Origin: an uncultured Prevotella sp.
GTDB lineage: Bacteria; Bacteroidota; Bacteroidia; Bacteroidales; Bacteroidaceae
DNA: 64,000 nucleotides
Assembly (NCBI GenBank): GCA_947302435.1
Contig: CAMYVQ010000006.1
Coordinates: 1-64,000 of the forward strand
Reading direction: 5' to 3'
Position numbers and translations under genes: made by a program. Position 1 is the stretch's first letter. The number at the start of each line of letters is the position of its first letter. This document shows, one piece after another, positions 25,486-34,519 of this stretch. The notes below the pieces were generated by a model. That model saw only the letters and a list, made by a program, of their open reading frames with translations, made no database searches and had not been told where the DNA came from.

Positions 25486-27110
25486 TAGAAATTATAGTTA
25501 TATGAGATGGAAAAACCCTTAGTGGCAGGCACATAGCGGCAGACTCCCCCCGAACAGTTGTAGCCGGCACGTGTGCGGCCGTATCCAGCCTGAATGCGGT
25601 GGGAGCCGATGTTGTAGGTGACAAGTCCCTGATAGTAGTGATGGTGGGTGTTTTGGCCATAGTTGGCCAGTGCCTCCTCCGATGTGTCGCCGCAGTTCCA
25701 CAGATCGCTGACGCTGAACATCCAGTGTGGGACTAATGAAAGCTCTATCAGCGCGAAAGCCCAGTCGCCTTGGTCCTGTTTGGTCTGCAAATACTGTAGT
25801 TCGCAGCGCAGGCGTGTCTTGTCCCGTAGCTGCACCATGCCGTCGGCCACAACGATGTTGGAGCGGATCATCTCGCCGTGCTTCTCGATGATGGGCTGGT
25901 TGTAACGTTGGTTCATGTACATCAGGTTCAGCTTGAATGCTTTAGTGAATTTGCGCGACAGTTGCACGTTCAGGTCTTGGTAGTAGGTCTGATCGCCCCA
26001 TTTCAGCCAGGCGCTCTGGATGGAGCGGACGTAAGAGTAGTTCAGCTTCACGTTCATGCCGTACCTGCCGCCCAAAGCCGTCTTGCGCTTGAAGTTGTAG
26101 CCCATCTCCGTCTGGTAGGCCCATTCGCCTGCGGCCAGCTGGGTAGCGTAAGGATAGAGGGCGGCCAAAGCATAAGTATGGTCGAGTGTAAAGGCTGGCA
26201 GGTGGTTGATGAACGATGAGGTGCCCATCATGTTACGCTTGCTGCGGAAGGCCATGTTTTCCGATCGCTTGGCCTGCAACAGGATGCTGAGACCTTTCTC
26301 TGAATAGGAGCCCGACAGCATGGCGATGTGGCCGTTGTCGTAGTTGAACTCGTTGTCGAACGATGGATCCTGCGTTTTCTGGGCATATTCCATGAGGATG
26401 CTCCAAGGCCCTTTGTTCAGGTTGGCACGCACATCCCAGGCATTCACAAACTTCGGCAGGTTGTATCGGTAGGCAATGTTTGAAGGCACGATGATTTCCT
26501 CGTCTTTTTCGTATTTGTTCACCCATGAGCCACCGAGTGTCAGTCGGGTATTGCTCTTTTCCAAAGAACCAATCCACTCGTCGAGGGCAATCTCGGCATC
26601 GGCTCCCGATACGAGACTATTGTTCCATTCCCAGTAGCACCGCTGCTTGCCGCTGAGCAGTTTTATGGTCATGCCTTTCAGGGGCTTCACGGTCAGGCGA
26701 CCGCCTAACAGCGAGTTGTCGATGCCCAACGAACGTTCCTCGTAGGTGCGGAGAATGAACCCCGAACCGAACTGCTCGTAGAAAGTGCCCAAAGTCAGTT
26801 CGGCATTGCCTAATTTGCCTTTCACCCAAAAGTTGGGCACACCCCAGCCTTTGAAGTCGTTTTCGTAACCGGGCAGCGGATGGTCCAGGTATTCCAATCG
26901 GGCACCTGCATCGACATGTTGGCTCTGCAATTGCAGGTCAACGTAGGTGTTGGTCAGGATGTCCCCCTTCTTTTCGGCACCGATCACACTGTCGCGTTGC
27001 GGAATGAGCACATCGCTCTGAATGCTTCCCGAAAGGGTCACATCTTTCTGCTGGGCCTGCAAGGACATGCTGCAACAGAAAAGCGTGATGTAGAGAATCT
27101 GCCGTTTCAT
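25485..27110 (-). CDS. DUF6029 outer-membrane beta-barrel-like protein
   Basis: The 541-residue protein has a signal peptide (LYITLFCCSMSLQA) and then alternating amphipathic strands with many aromatic residues to the last residue (SISYNYNF, ending in Phe as outer-membrane barrels do). The N-terminal block GSIQSDVLIPQRD and PNFWVKGKLGNAELTLGTFYEQFGSG match DUF6029 proteins of Bacteroidetes. Function unknown. It follows the TlpA gene directly (stop 27111) and precedes Omp28. I infer a porin-like or envelope-assembly role for the set. Confidence 0.82.
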   Translation of the reverse strand: MKRQILYITLFCCSMSLQAQQKDVTLSGSIQSDVLIPQRDSVIGAEKKGDILTNTYVDLQLQSQHVDAGARLEYLDHPLPGYENDFKGWGVPNFWVKGKLGNAELTLGTFYEQFGSGFILRTYEERSLGIDNSLLGGRLTVKPLKGMTIKLLSGKQRCYWEWNNSLVSGADAEIALDEWIGSLEKSNTRLTLGGSWVNKYEKDEEIIVPSNIAYRYNLPKFVNAWDVRANLNKGPWSILMEYAQKTQDPSFDNEFNYDNGHIAMLSGSYSEKGLSILLQAKRSENMAFRSKRNMMGTSSFINHLPAFTLDHTYALAALYPYATQLAAGEWAYQTEMGYNFKRKTALGGRYGMNVKLNYSYVRSIQSAWLKWGDQTYYQDLNVQLSRKFTKAFKLNLMYMNQRYNQPIIEKHGEMIRSNIVVADGMVQLRDKTRLRCELQYLQTKQDQGDWAFALIELSLVPHWMFSVSDLWNCGDTSEEALANYGQNTHHHYYQGLVTYNIGSHRIQAGYGRTRAGYNCSGGVCRYVPATKGFSISYNYNF

Positions 27111-27599
27111 TTACTTAATAAGTTCGCGTACCTTTTCTATTAATTCAGTCTCGGCTCCGTCGGTATAGCCGTTGTGCTTGTAGACAATCTTGCCGTGGCC
27201 GTCGACGATGAGCACGTATGGTATCATCTGTATGCCCAAGGCACGCTTAAAGTCGCTGTTCGGGTCGAGCAGCACGTCGTATTCCCATCCGTGGTTGTCG
27301 ACGAGAGGTTTCACTTTGTTGATGTTCTGCGCCTGGTCTATGCTCACGGCATAGATTTTCACGCCCGTATCCTCGCGCCATTCGTCGTAGACCTCGGCAA
27401 TGGCATCGAGCTCGCGGTTGCAGGGCTTGCACCAGGTGGCGAAGAAGTCGATGATGAAGGGCTTGCCGCCATTGTTGAGCGTGTCGGTTTGAACGGTGCG
27501 CCCGTTCATGTCTTTCAGGATGGTCTGTGGTAGTTGTGCGTATGACATCAAGATGCTGGACAAGGCAAGGCAAACGGTCGTAAACAGTTTCTTTTTCAT
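27111..27599 (-). CDS. TlpA-family thiol-disulfide reductase
   Basis: The 162-residue periplasmic thioredoxin-fold protein has a signal peptide ending near YAQ22, then DFFATWCKPC (active site C57 and C60), RALGIQMIPYVLIVD with the cis-Pro, and a full-length C-terminus. It is the first gene of a four-gene operon with DUF6029, Omp28 and a tail-bearing protein. Its likely job is to keep cysteines of those partners reduced or correctly paired, which is inference from context. Confidence 0.9.
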   Translation of the reverse strand: MKKKLFTTVCLALSSILMSYAQLPQTILKDMNGRTVQTDTLNNGGKPFIIDFFATWCKPCNRELDAIAEVYDEWREDTGVKIYAVSIDQAQNINKVKPLVDNHGWEYDVLLDPNSDFKRALGIQMIPYVLIVDGHGKIVYKHNGYTDGAETELIEKVRELIK

Positions 27600-27715
27600 G
27601 TCAGGTGTGATTGGATAAGGGTGCGAAGGTAATAAAAAATGACTAAAAACCTGTTCTTTTTTAAGAAATTAATATAAAAACAGCCGATTTCTTACGAATG
27701 TGTATTTATTTTTGC

Positions 27716-27723
27716 TATCTTTG
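27716..27723 (+). promoter_or_regulatory. trxA -7 box
   Basis: TATCTTTG, 53 bp before the trxA ATG, in the AT-rich gap between divergent trxA and tlpA. No good -33 TTTG is present at 19-21 nt. Confidence 0.5.
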
Positions 27724-27776
27724 CGGTTGGTTTAGATGACAAATCATATTTTTTTATTCATTAAATAACAAGAACA

Positions 27777-28091
27777 ATGGAAGTACAAATCACAAACGAG
27801 AACTTTGCGAGTCTGAAAGGCGGTAACCTGCCGTTGGTAGTTGATTTCTGGGCAACTTGGTGCGGTCCCTGCCGCATGGTAGGCCCCATCATTTCGGAAC
27901 TGGCCGAGAAGTACGACGGCAAGATTGTCGTGGGCAAGTGCGATGTCGAGGAGTGCGATGACCTCGCTGCCGAATACGGTATCCGCAACATTCCCACCAT
28001 TCTCTTCTTCAAGAACGGTGAAGTGGTCGACAAGTTGGTCGGCGCAGTGTCGAAGCAGATGTTCGAGGAGAGGTTTGAGGCATTGCTGTAA
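27777..28091 (+). CDS. trxA: thioredoxin
   Basis: The 104-residue cytoplasmic thioredoxin has the canonical WCGPC (W28-C32), a DVEECDDLAAEYGIRNIPTILFFKNGE core with the cis-Pro, and no signal peptide. It reduces protein disulfides. It is followed 27 bp later by a small conserved protein on the same strand. Confidence 0.96.
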   Translation: MEVQITNENFASLKGGNLPLVVDFWATWCGPCRMVGPIISELAEKYDGKIVVGKCDVEECDDLAAEYGIRNIPTILFFKNGEVVDKLVGAVSKQMFEERFEALL

Positions 28092-28118
28092 ACTAATGTA
28101 CAAGACATCGTTAGGAAG

Positions 28119-28439
28119 ATGGCAAGCTTAGAAGAAGAACTCCTCATGGACGACGAGGAGAACAAGCGGGAAATCGTGTTTATCCGCAAGCAGCTGCCTG
28201 CCGACCTGAAAGACAAATTCTCCGACGAGCAGCTGCTCTTTATCATCGATGCCATTGGTACGTATTTTTATACCAGTGGCGTGTTGGAGAGCGATTCCGA
28301 CGAAGTGGACATCGACATGGAAGCCGTGTCCAACTTCGTCTGCAATGAAGCGAAGGAAGAGGGGGAAGGCCCCTTCGATCCCGAGGAAGTGTTCTTCGTG
28401 GTTGAGGCCGACCTCGACTTTCAGGAACAGAACGCATAG
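28119..28439 (+). CDS. small acidic conserved protein next to trxA
   Basis: The predicted product has 106 residues and is very acidic: MASLEEELLMDDEENKRE, then IRKQLPADLKDKFSDEQLLFIIDAIGTYFYTSGV and FDPEEVFFVVEADLDFQEQNA. It looks like an intact helical cytoplasmic protein with no membrane or signal segment. I recall similar unnamed proteins in Bacteroidales but know no function. It probably shares the trxA transcript. Confidence 0.65.
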   Translation: MASLEEELLMDDEENKREIVFIRKQLPADLKDKFSDEQLLFIIDAIGTYFYTSGVLESDSDEVDIDMEAVSNFVCNEAKEEGEGPFDPEEVFFVVEADLDFQEQNA

Positions 28440-28475
28440 CGATTGGCTGTAGCAAACTAAGAACTTAAAAACTAT

Positions 28476-31400
28476 ATGAAAAAAATAATCCTGTTCGTTT
28501 CAGTCCTGATGGGCTGGGTATCGGCGTATGCTGCCGAGGAGAAAACCGATGTGACCAACCAGTATGTGGTGAATGCCTCGTTCGAGGCCGATAACCTGTC
28601 GGCTCTCCCTGTTGTGAACAATGGAAACGATGGGTTGCGCGGCTATACCGTGGCTGCCCCTCAGGGATGGACGGTAAACAATGCGGCCAATGCCGTGAGC
28701 CTGTTGGTGACGAAAGACTGCTACACCGACAATAACTTTGGCCTGGTGACCACACTGGCCGATGGCGACCAAGCCTACTACCTGCGAATGGGCTGGAGCG
28801 GAGGCACCACGACCGTGCGGCAGACCATACCGTCACTGACAAAGGGAAAGTATCAGTTGGCAGCCAGTGTGCGCTCGGCATACGCCAACGCGGCTACTTC
28901 GTCGTTCGACCTTGTGGCTGGTTCTGCCAAGAGCAGCAATGCCTTCAACCAAGGGTCGACAGGCTGTATTCCTTCGATGGAATGGGCGGTTTTGACGGTT
29001 GACTTTGAACTGGCAGCCGACGGGAGCGCTGCCATCGGCTTCGATGTCAGTTGGGTGAGCGGCGGCTCGTGTATCATGTTCGATAACGTGCGCCTCTATC
29101 GGCTCAGCGATGACTATGTGGCTCCCGAAGAGCCAACGGAACAGGATATAGAAAGCCCCACCGAAGGTTCTGTGTTTGGCGATTTCGTCGCCGAATCCCA
29201 AATGCAGTCCGACCTGCTACAGATGCTCGCCAACTTCGCCGCCTATATGAACGACGATTTTCAGGAGGCCCAGGCACCCAACAGCGTGGGCGAGCCTTGC
29301 GGTTGCTTCAAAGGCGAGAACACCATGGGCAACGACGAGCGTGGTGTGCGCCCCAATGCCGACCTGTCAATGATCTGTGCTTTCCTTGTGAAATATGGTA
29401 AGGGGAAGGTGACACTGCCCACTGGTGTTTCATGGGATAAGATAGAGGATATGGCGATGAAATCGCTTGTTTTTGCCTATTCCACCCATAAGGCCAACAA
29501 ACTGAAAGTGTGTTCGGGCGGCAACTATTGGGGCAGCACCTCTACCAGCGATGCTGTTTGGGAAAGCTCACTTTGGGCCATGTCGGTGGCCTATTCCGCC
29601 TTCTTCCAGTGGGATAAGCTCTCGGATGCCCAGAAAGGATACATAGAGAAGCTATTGAAGGCTGAATGCAATTACGAGCTTTACCGCAGCATTCCCACGG
29701 GCTATGCTGGTGACACCAAAGCCGAAGAAAACGGTTGGGAAGCTGATGTGCTGGCTGTGACGTTGGGACTGTTCCCCAACGATCCGTTGGCTCCGAACTG
29801 GTTTGCCCGTCTGCGCGAGTTTGCCATCAACAGCTATTCACAGAAGGACGATGCCACCAATACCACGGTCATCGATCCCGAGTACGACAACAAGACGGTG
29901 AAGGATTTGTATAAAGGGCAGAACCTCTATGATGACTACACGTTGCAGAACCATAATTACTTCCATACCTCTTATCAGAACGTGGTGATTCAGGAGTTAG
30001 GCGAAGCTGCCCTGGCCCTGAAACTGTTCCAGCAGGGACTCTACGGTGAGGAGAAGTGGAAGACCAACGCGCTGATGCACAACAATGACAAGGTCATGAG
30101 CGAGGTGCTCTATTGGCTTGCACTGGCCGACGGCGAACTGGCCATGCCCAACGGCAATGACTGGAGCCTCTTCCTCTACGACCAGATCACGTCCTATTCT
30201 ACGAATGCCTGTTTTTTGCGCGATCCGCATGCGCTGATGCTGGAAAATCTGGCCTATAAGATGATCAAGGCCCGCCAGACCACGACCACCGACGGCTCTT
30301 GGCTGTTGCGTGCCGATGTGGGTGCCCGTCGTATGGGCGTTGAGGCCCACCGCGTCATGATGACATGGCTCATGCATGAAGTGCTTTCCACGGCCTCCCT
30401 CACTCCTACGGCGTGGGCTGATTTCAACCGCCAGTACGAGTGTGCGAAGCATCTTGCTTCGCAGAACATCGTCCGTGCCGCCACCGACTCGCGTTTCACC
30501 TGCTTCTCATGGAGCCAGGGCTTGCAGAGCTACACGGGCTATATTGCCGCCAACTCGGTCGACAAGAACAAGATCATTGTGCCTTTCCGTGCCAACAACA
30601 CAGGCAATTTCCTTGGTTGGTACGATGTGCAAGGCAAGGGTACTAATGCCACGCCCGTCGTATCGGGTATCTATGACCTTCGCGGCAACAGCTATGTGAT
30701 GAATGGCGAACTGAACACCAACGACGGAACGCTGAACAATCGCTTCGCTATCTATTCCACACCCGGCAATGCTGTCGTCTATTTGGACTATGTACGCGCA
30801 AACAGTGCTGCCACCATCACCGCCGAGAAGGGCGGACTGATGGCCCTCAGTGTCGACGAACTGACGAAGACGAAACGCACGTTCTATACTGCCGACGGAC
30901 ACAAACAGCTCGACGGCAGCACTTTCACCAAGCTCAATGGCAACTGGGTGAATGTGGACAATGCTTTGGGCATTGTCACCAACAAGAGTCAGATGGCCTT
31001 CGGCGAACGTGCCAACAATAATTCGGTGATGACGGCTAAACTCTATACCGCCTATTCCGACAAAAGCCGCACGGTGAAGGCCAACGAAGTGGTCGACCGT
31101 CGCGCCGTCACCTATTATTCCAATATTGATGCCGCATCTACGGCCCAGCTCTCCACCTTCAATGCTCCGCTCTCCACTCCCGAAGGTTGGAACGGCGTGA
31201 TTGTCTTCGATCCCGACAGCACCGCCTATCTGCTGCTCTCAAACTTTGCCAGCGACCAGCCCTGTATGCTTCAGGGTGTGGAGACACCACTGGGTCGTCC
31301 CGTGTTCTGTGGCAGTGACTTCACAGCCGAGGCTGGCTCTGGCCGTTTCGTGGCCGAGGAGAACCATAGCGTGGTCAATGTGCTGAAGTTCTTCGTGACA

Positions 31401-32471
31401 AATGATGGCCTGCGTGCCGTGCAGGATCCCAACAATCCCGATGTGGCCTATTTTGAAAGCATGCTCGACTGCGAGTGTGAGTTCTTCGTCAAGGCTGTCA
31501 CGGCCAATGGCATCGTGGAGAAGTCGATAAAGACAACAGGGGCATTTACGGCAAAGATTGTGGGAGGCGACCTTCTGATCGAGGAAGGGGCCACGTTTCC
31601 TGAAAGCGCAGAAGAAGACCTCACGAAAGGCTACAAGGACATCACGGAGGAAAAACTCGTGAACGCCTCGTTCGAAGCTGATGACACTTACGGAAAGGCT
31701 GATGGTAACGTGACCTTAGGCTCCACGAACTATAATCCCTGCTATGTGAACACCGTGACAGCTGTCAATTCAAAATGGCCGAACATTCTGCCAGTGCAAG
31801 GCTGGACGGCGGGCAACGGACTGAGCGGCGGCTCCAACTTCTGCCGCATGTACTCCATGCCTTATAGCACTACGCAGTTCTGTGTCAGCCCTTCCAACGT
31901 GGGCAACTATGCCGACCGCTGTGGTCGGCCAGTGTTCGACGGCGACTGCGGCGACCGCACGCTTACTGTGCTTAACTCCTGGGATTCGGGGGCGAATGCC
32001 ATCACACAGGATGTCACCCTGCCTGAAGGAAAATACCGTGTGCTGATGGATGCCCGCTACATTTGCACCAACGAGACTTCCAACAACGGGAAAGTCGTTA
32101 CCACTGGCAACAACACCAATACGTCGCTTACGGGCATTAAGATCGGGTCGAAGACCGACTACCGCTATCCTTCGCAGCCAGGCACTTGGCAGCAACTGTG
32201 CTACGATTTTGAATTGACAGAGGAGCAGACCGTCACTTTTTCGCTGGGGTTCCGCACGTCGGCTGGTGTAGGAGCTGCCAACAACACACTGCTCTATGTT
32301 GACAATGTGCGACTGTTCGTCGGCGAAGAGGCAACGGGCATCGAAACCCTTTCATCTTCCGCCAACCATCTTCCGTCTGCCACCTTCGACCTGCAAGGCC
32401 GTCGCGTCACGACCGCTTCCATGCGCCGTGGGGTCTATATCCAAAACGGGAAAAAGTTCGTGGTGGAATAA
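28476..32471 (+). CDS. large secreted lyase-like protein with alpha/alpha-toroid core and T9SS-like tail
   Basis: The 1331-residue protein has a signal peptide (ILFVSVLMGWVSAYA). Residues about 27-215 form a beta-sandwich (NASFEADN to MFDNVRLYRL). Residues about 235-650 are helical, with toroid-type repeats (WESSLWAMSVAYSAFFQW, EENGWEADVLAVTLGLFPND, NHNYFHTSYQNVVIQELGE). A long beta region follows, then a second NASFEADD sandwich, then a tail (FDLQGRRVTTASMRRGVYIQNGKKFVVE). The toroid-plus-beta layout resembles heparinase or polysaccharide-lyase superfamily proteins, and NHNYFHTSY could hold catalytic residues. I cannot assign a PL or GH family. Confidence 0.6.
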   Translation: MKKIILFVSVLMGWVSAYAAEEKTDVTNQYVVNASFEADNLSALPVVNNGNDGLRGYTVAAPQGWTVNNAANAVSLLVTKDCYTDNNFGLVTTLADGDQAYYLRMGWSGGTTTVRQTIPSLTKGKYQLAASVRSAYANAATSSFDLVAGSAKSSNAFNQGSTGCIPSMEWAVLTVDFELAADGSAAIGFDVSWVSGGSCIMFDNVRLYRLSDDYVAPEEPTEQDIESPTEGSVFGDFVAESQMQSDLLQMLANFAAYMNDDFQEAQAPNSVGEPCGCFKGENTMGNDERGVRPNADLSMICAFLVKYGKGKVTLPTGVSWDKIEDMAMKSLVFAYSTHKANKLKVCSGGNYWGSTSTSDAVWESSLWAMSVAYSAFFQWDKLSDAQKGYIEKLLKAECNYELYRSIPTGYAGDTKAEENGWEADVLAVTLGLFPNDPLAPNWFARLREFAINSYSQKDDATNTTVIDPEYDNKTVKDLYKGQNLYDDYTLQNHNYFHTSYQNVVIQELGEAALALKLFQQGLYGEEKWKTNALMHNNDKVMSEVLYWLALADGELAMPNGNDWSLFLYDQITSYSTNACFLRDPHALMLENLAYKMIKARQTTTTDGSWLLRADVGARRMGVEAHRVMMTWLMHEVLSTASLTPTAWADFNRQYECAKHLASQNIVRAATDSRFTCFSWSQGLQSYTGYIAANSVDKNKIIVPFRANNTGNFLGWYDVQGKGTNATPVVSGIYDLRGNSYVMNGELNTNDGTLNNRFAIYSTPGNAVVYLDYVRANSAATITAEKGGLMALSVDELTKTKRTFYTADGHKQLDGSTFTKLNGNWVNVDNALGIVTNKSQMAFGERANNNSVMTAKLYTAYSDKSRTVKANEVVDRRAVTYYSNIDAASTAQLSTFNAPLSTPEGWNGVIVFDPDSTAYLLLSNFASDQPCMLQGVETPLGRPVFCGSDFTAEAGSGRFVAEENHSVVNVLKFFVTNDGLRAVQDPNNPDVAYFESMLDCECEFFVKAVTANGIVEKSIKTTGAFTAKIVGGDLLIEEGATFPESAEEDLTKGYKDITEEKLVNASFEADDTYGKADGNVTLGSTNYNPCYVNTVTAVNSKWPNILPVQGWTAGNGLSGGSNFCRMYSMPYSTTQFCVSPSNVGNYADRCGRPVFDGDCGDRTLTVLNSWDSGANAITQDVTLPEGKYRVLMDARYICTNETSNNGKVVTTGNNTNTSLTGIKIGSKTDYRYPSQPGTWQQLCYDFELTEEQTVTFSLGFRTSAGVGAANNTLLYVDNVRLFVGEEATGIETLSSSANHLPSATFDLQGRRVTTASMRRGVYIQNGKKFVVE

Positions 32472-32479
32472 AAAGAAAG

Positions 32480-32893
32480 TCAGAAGGCGACGAGACGAGT
32501 ACCGTCAGACTGCTCGATGATGTCGACACGCACGGCATCGTCGGGCAGTAGTTCTTCTATCAGTTCGGGCCATTCGATGAAGCAGAGGCTGCCGCTGTAG
32601 AAATAGTCCTCATATCCCATATCGTAGACCTCTTCCAGTTTCTTGATGCGGTAGAAGTCGAAATGGTAAATGGAAGTTGGGGACGAAGCAGGCTGGTATT
32701 CATTGACGATGGCAAAGGTGGGTGAGGTGATGACATCGTCAACGCCTAATTCCTCGCAGACAGCCTTGATGAAAGTTGTTTTGCCGGCTCCCATCTTCCC
32801 ATAGAAAGCGAACACCTTGTGGGAGCCGATTTGCTGCACGAAATCGCGTGCTGCATCGCGGATGTGTTCAATATCTTGAATCTTGATTTCCAT
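32480..32893 (-). CDS. tsaE: tRNA threonylcarbamoyladenosine biosynthesis ATPase TsaE
   Basis: The 137-residue protein has the Walker A loop YGKMGAGKTTFIKAVCEELG and the family motifs SPTFAIVNEY, HFDFYRIKKLEE and CFIEWPELI. TsaE assists TsaB/TsaD in making t6A37 on ANN-decoding tRNAs. The length is normal. It is 24 bp downstream of porX on the same strand, a pairing I recall from other Bacteroidetes. Confidence 0.95.
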   Translation of the reverse strand: MEIKIQDIEHIRDAARDFVQQIGSHKVFAFYGKMGAGKTTFIKAVCEELGVDDVITSPTFAIVNEYQPASSPTSIYHFDFYRIKKLEEVYDMGYEDYFYSGSLCFIEWPELIEELLPDDAVRVDIIEQSDGTRLVAF

Positions 32894-32917
32894 GCTGGTT
32901 ATCAGAATTTATGTTTT

Positions 32918-34477
32918 TTATCGCTTTTTACCTGTCATGGTGATGAGCGGAATGAGCATTTCCTCCATGGAGATGCCGCCGTGCTGGAAGGTGTCGCGGT
33001 AGTAGCTCACGTAGTAGTTGTAGTTGTTGGGGTAGGCGAAGAAGGAGTCGCCCGTGGCAAAAACGTATGCAGTGCTGAGGTTGGGCTGTGGCAGCTGGGC
33101 CTGCTTGGGGTCGCGGATGACGAAGAGGTCCTTCGAGTCGAATCCGAGGTTCTTGCCTAATTTGTAGCGCAGGTTGGTGTTGGTGTTGCGGTCGCCGATG
33201 ATCTTCACAGGCTTGGTGCAGCGGATGGAGCCGTGGTCGGTGGTGACGATCACGCTGTAGTCGGTCTGTGCGAGGTAGCGGAAGAAGTCGCTGATGATGG
33301 AGTGGCGGAACCAGGAGAGGGTGATGCTGCGGTAGGCCGATTCGTTGTTGGCCAGCTCGCGCACCATGCGGCTCTCTGTACGTGCATGCGAGAGCATGTC
33401 GATAAAGTTGAACACCACTACATTGAGGTCGTTCTTCTGCAACATGTTCAACTGCTGCATGAGCTTGTCGGCCTCGGCAGAGTTGTTCACCTTGTGGTAG
33501 GAAAACGTGTTGTGGCGACGGTAGCGGTCGAGCTGTGTCTGGATAAGCGGGGCCTCATTGAGATTCTTGCCTTCCTCCTCGTCCTCGTCGACCCAGAGGT
33601 CGGGGAACATTTGGGCAATCTGGTCGGGCATGAGGCCTGAGAAGATGGCGTTGCGTGCATATTGCGTGGCAGTGGGCAGGATGCTACAGTAGAGGTTTTC
33701 GTCGATGTCGAACTGGTCGGCCAGTTCGCGCGAGAGCATGCGCCACTGGTCGTAGCGGAAGTTGTCGAGCACCACGAGGAACACTTTTCGGCCTTCGTCG
33801 AGGAGGGGGAATACCTTCTTTTTAAAGATATCCGGGGAAAACAGAGGCTCTTCTCTCCTCTCTCCTCTGTTTTTCACCCACTCTAAATAGTTTTGCTTCA
33901 TGAACTTGGCAAAGCCCAAGTTGGCCTCTTCCTTCTGCATCTGTAGCATCTCGGTCATCTGAGAGTCGGTGGAAGAAAGTTCTAACTCCCAGTGTACAAG
34001 ACGTTTGTAGACCTCAACCCAGTCCTGCCATGTGCGGCAGTCCATGATTTGCATGGCTATCTGCTGGAACTGTTGCTGGTACTGGCTCTGCGTGACCTCA
34101 GTCTCCAACTCGCGGCGGTGTATGTTCTTCTTCAGCGTGAGGAGAATCTGGTTGGGGTTGACGGGCTTGATGAGGTAGTCGGCAATCTTCTGGCCGATGG
34201 CTTGGTTCATGATGTTCTCCTCCTCACTCTTGGTGACCATCACAATGGGGGTGGATGGTGTTATCTCCTTGATGCGTTGCAAGGTCTCCAATCCGCTGAG
34301 TCCCGGCATCTGCTCGTCGAGGAGCACGAGGTCGAAAGAGTTGTCGCGGCAGAGGTCAATGGCATCGGTGCCGTTGCTGGCTGTGGTTACTTCGTAGCCT
34401 TTTTTCTGTAGAAAGAGGATGTGTGCTTTCAGAAGCTCCATCTCGTCGTCTACCCAGAGGAGGTGTGCAGTTGTCAT
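32918..34477 (-). CDS. porX: PorX: T9SS response regulator with PglZ domain
   Basis: The 519-residue protein joins an N-terminal CheY-like receiver (LLWVDDEMELLKAHI, phospho-acceptor Asp in FDLVLLDEQMPGLSG, and VMVTKSEEE) to an effector of the alkaline-phosphatase superfamily (PglZ): VFLVVLDNFRYDQWRML, LPTATQYARNAIFSGL, VVVFNFIDMLSHA and VIVTTDHGS. This is PorX, the regulator partnered with the PorY kinase that controls type IX secretion genes and, in P. gingivalis, has phosphodiesterase activity. A restriction-modification island starts directly upstream. Confidence 0.94.
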   Translation of the reverse strand: MTTAHLLWVDDEMELLKAHILFLQKKGYEVTTASNGTDAIDLCRDNSFDLVLLDEQMPGLSGLETLQRIKEITPSTPIVMVTKSEEENIMNQAIGQKIADYLIKPVNPNQILLTLKKNIHRRELETEVTQSQYQQQFQQIAMQIMDCRTWQDWVEVYKRLVHWELELSSTDSQMTEMLQMQKEEANLGFAKFMKQNYLEWVKNRGERREEPLFSPDIFKKKVFPLLDEGRKVFLVVLDNFRYDQWRMLSRELADQFDIDENLYCSILPTATQYARNAIFSGLMPDQIAQMFPDLWVDEDEEEGKNLNEAPLIQTQLDRYRRHNTFSYHKVNNSAEADKLMQQLNMLQKNDLNVVVFNFIDMLSHARTESRMVRELANNESAYRSITLSWFRHSIISDFFRYLAQTDYSVIVTTDHGSIRCTKPVKIIGDRNTNTNLRYKLGKNLGFDSKDLFVIRDPKQAQLPQPNLSTAYVFATGDSFFAYPNNYNYYVSYYRDTFQHGGISMEEMLIPLITMTGKKR

Positions 34478-34519
34478 ATCTTTTATTATTTTCTAATCAC
34501 TCAAAAATGCAGAATAAAA

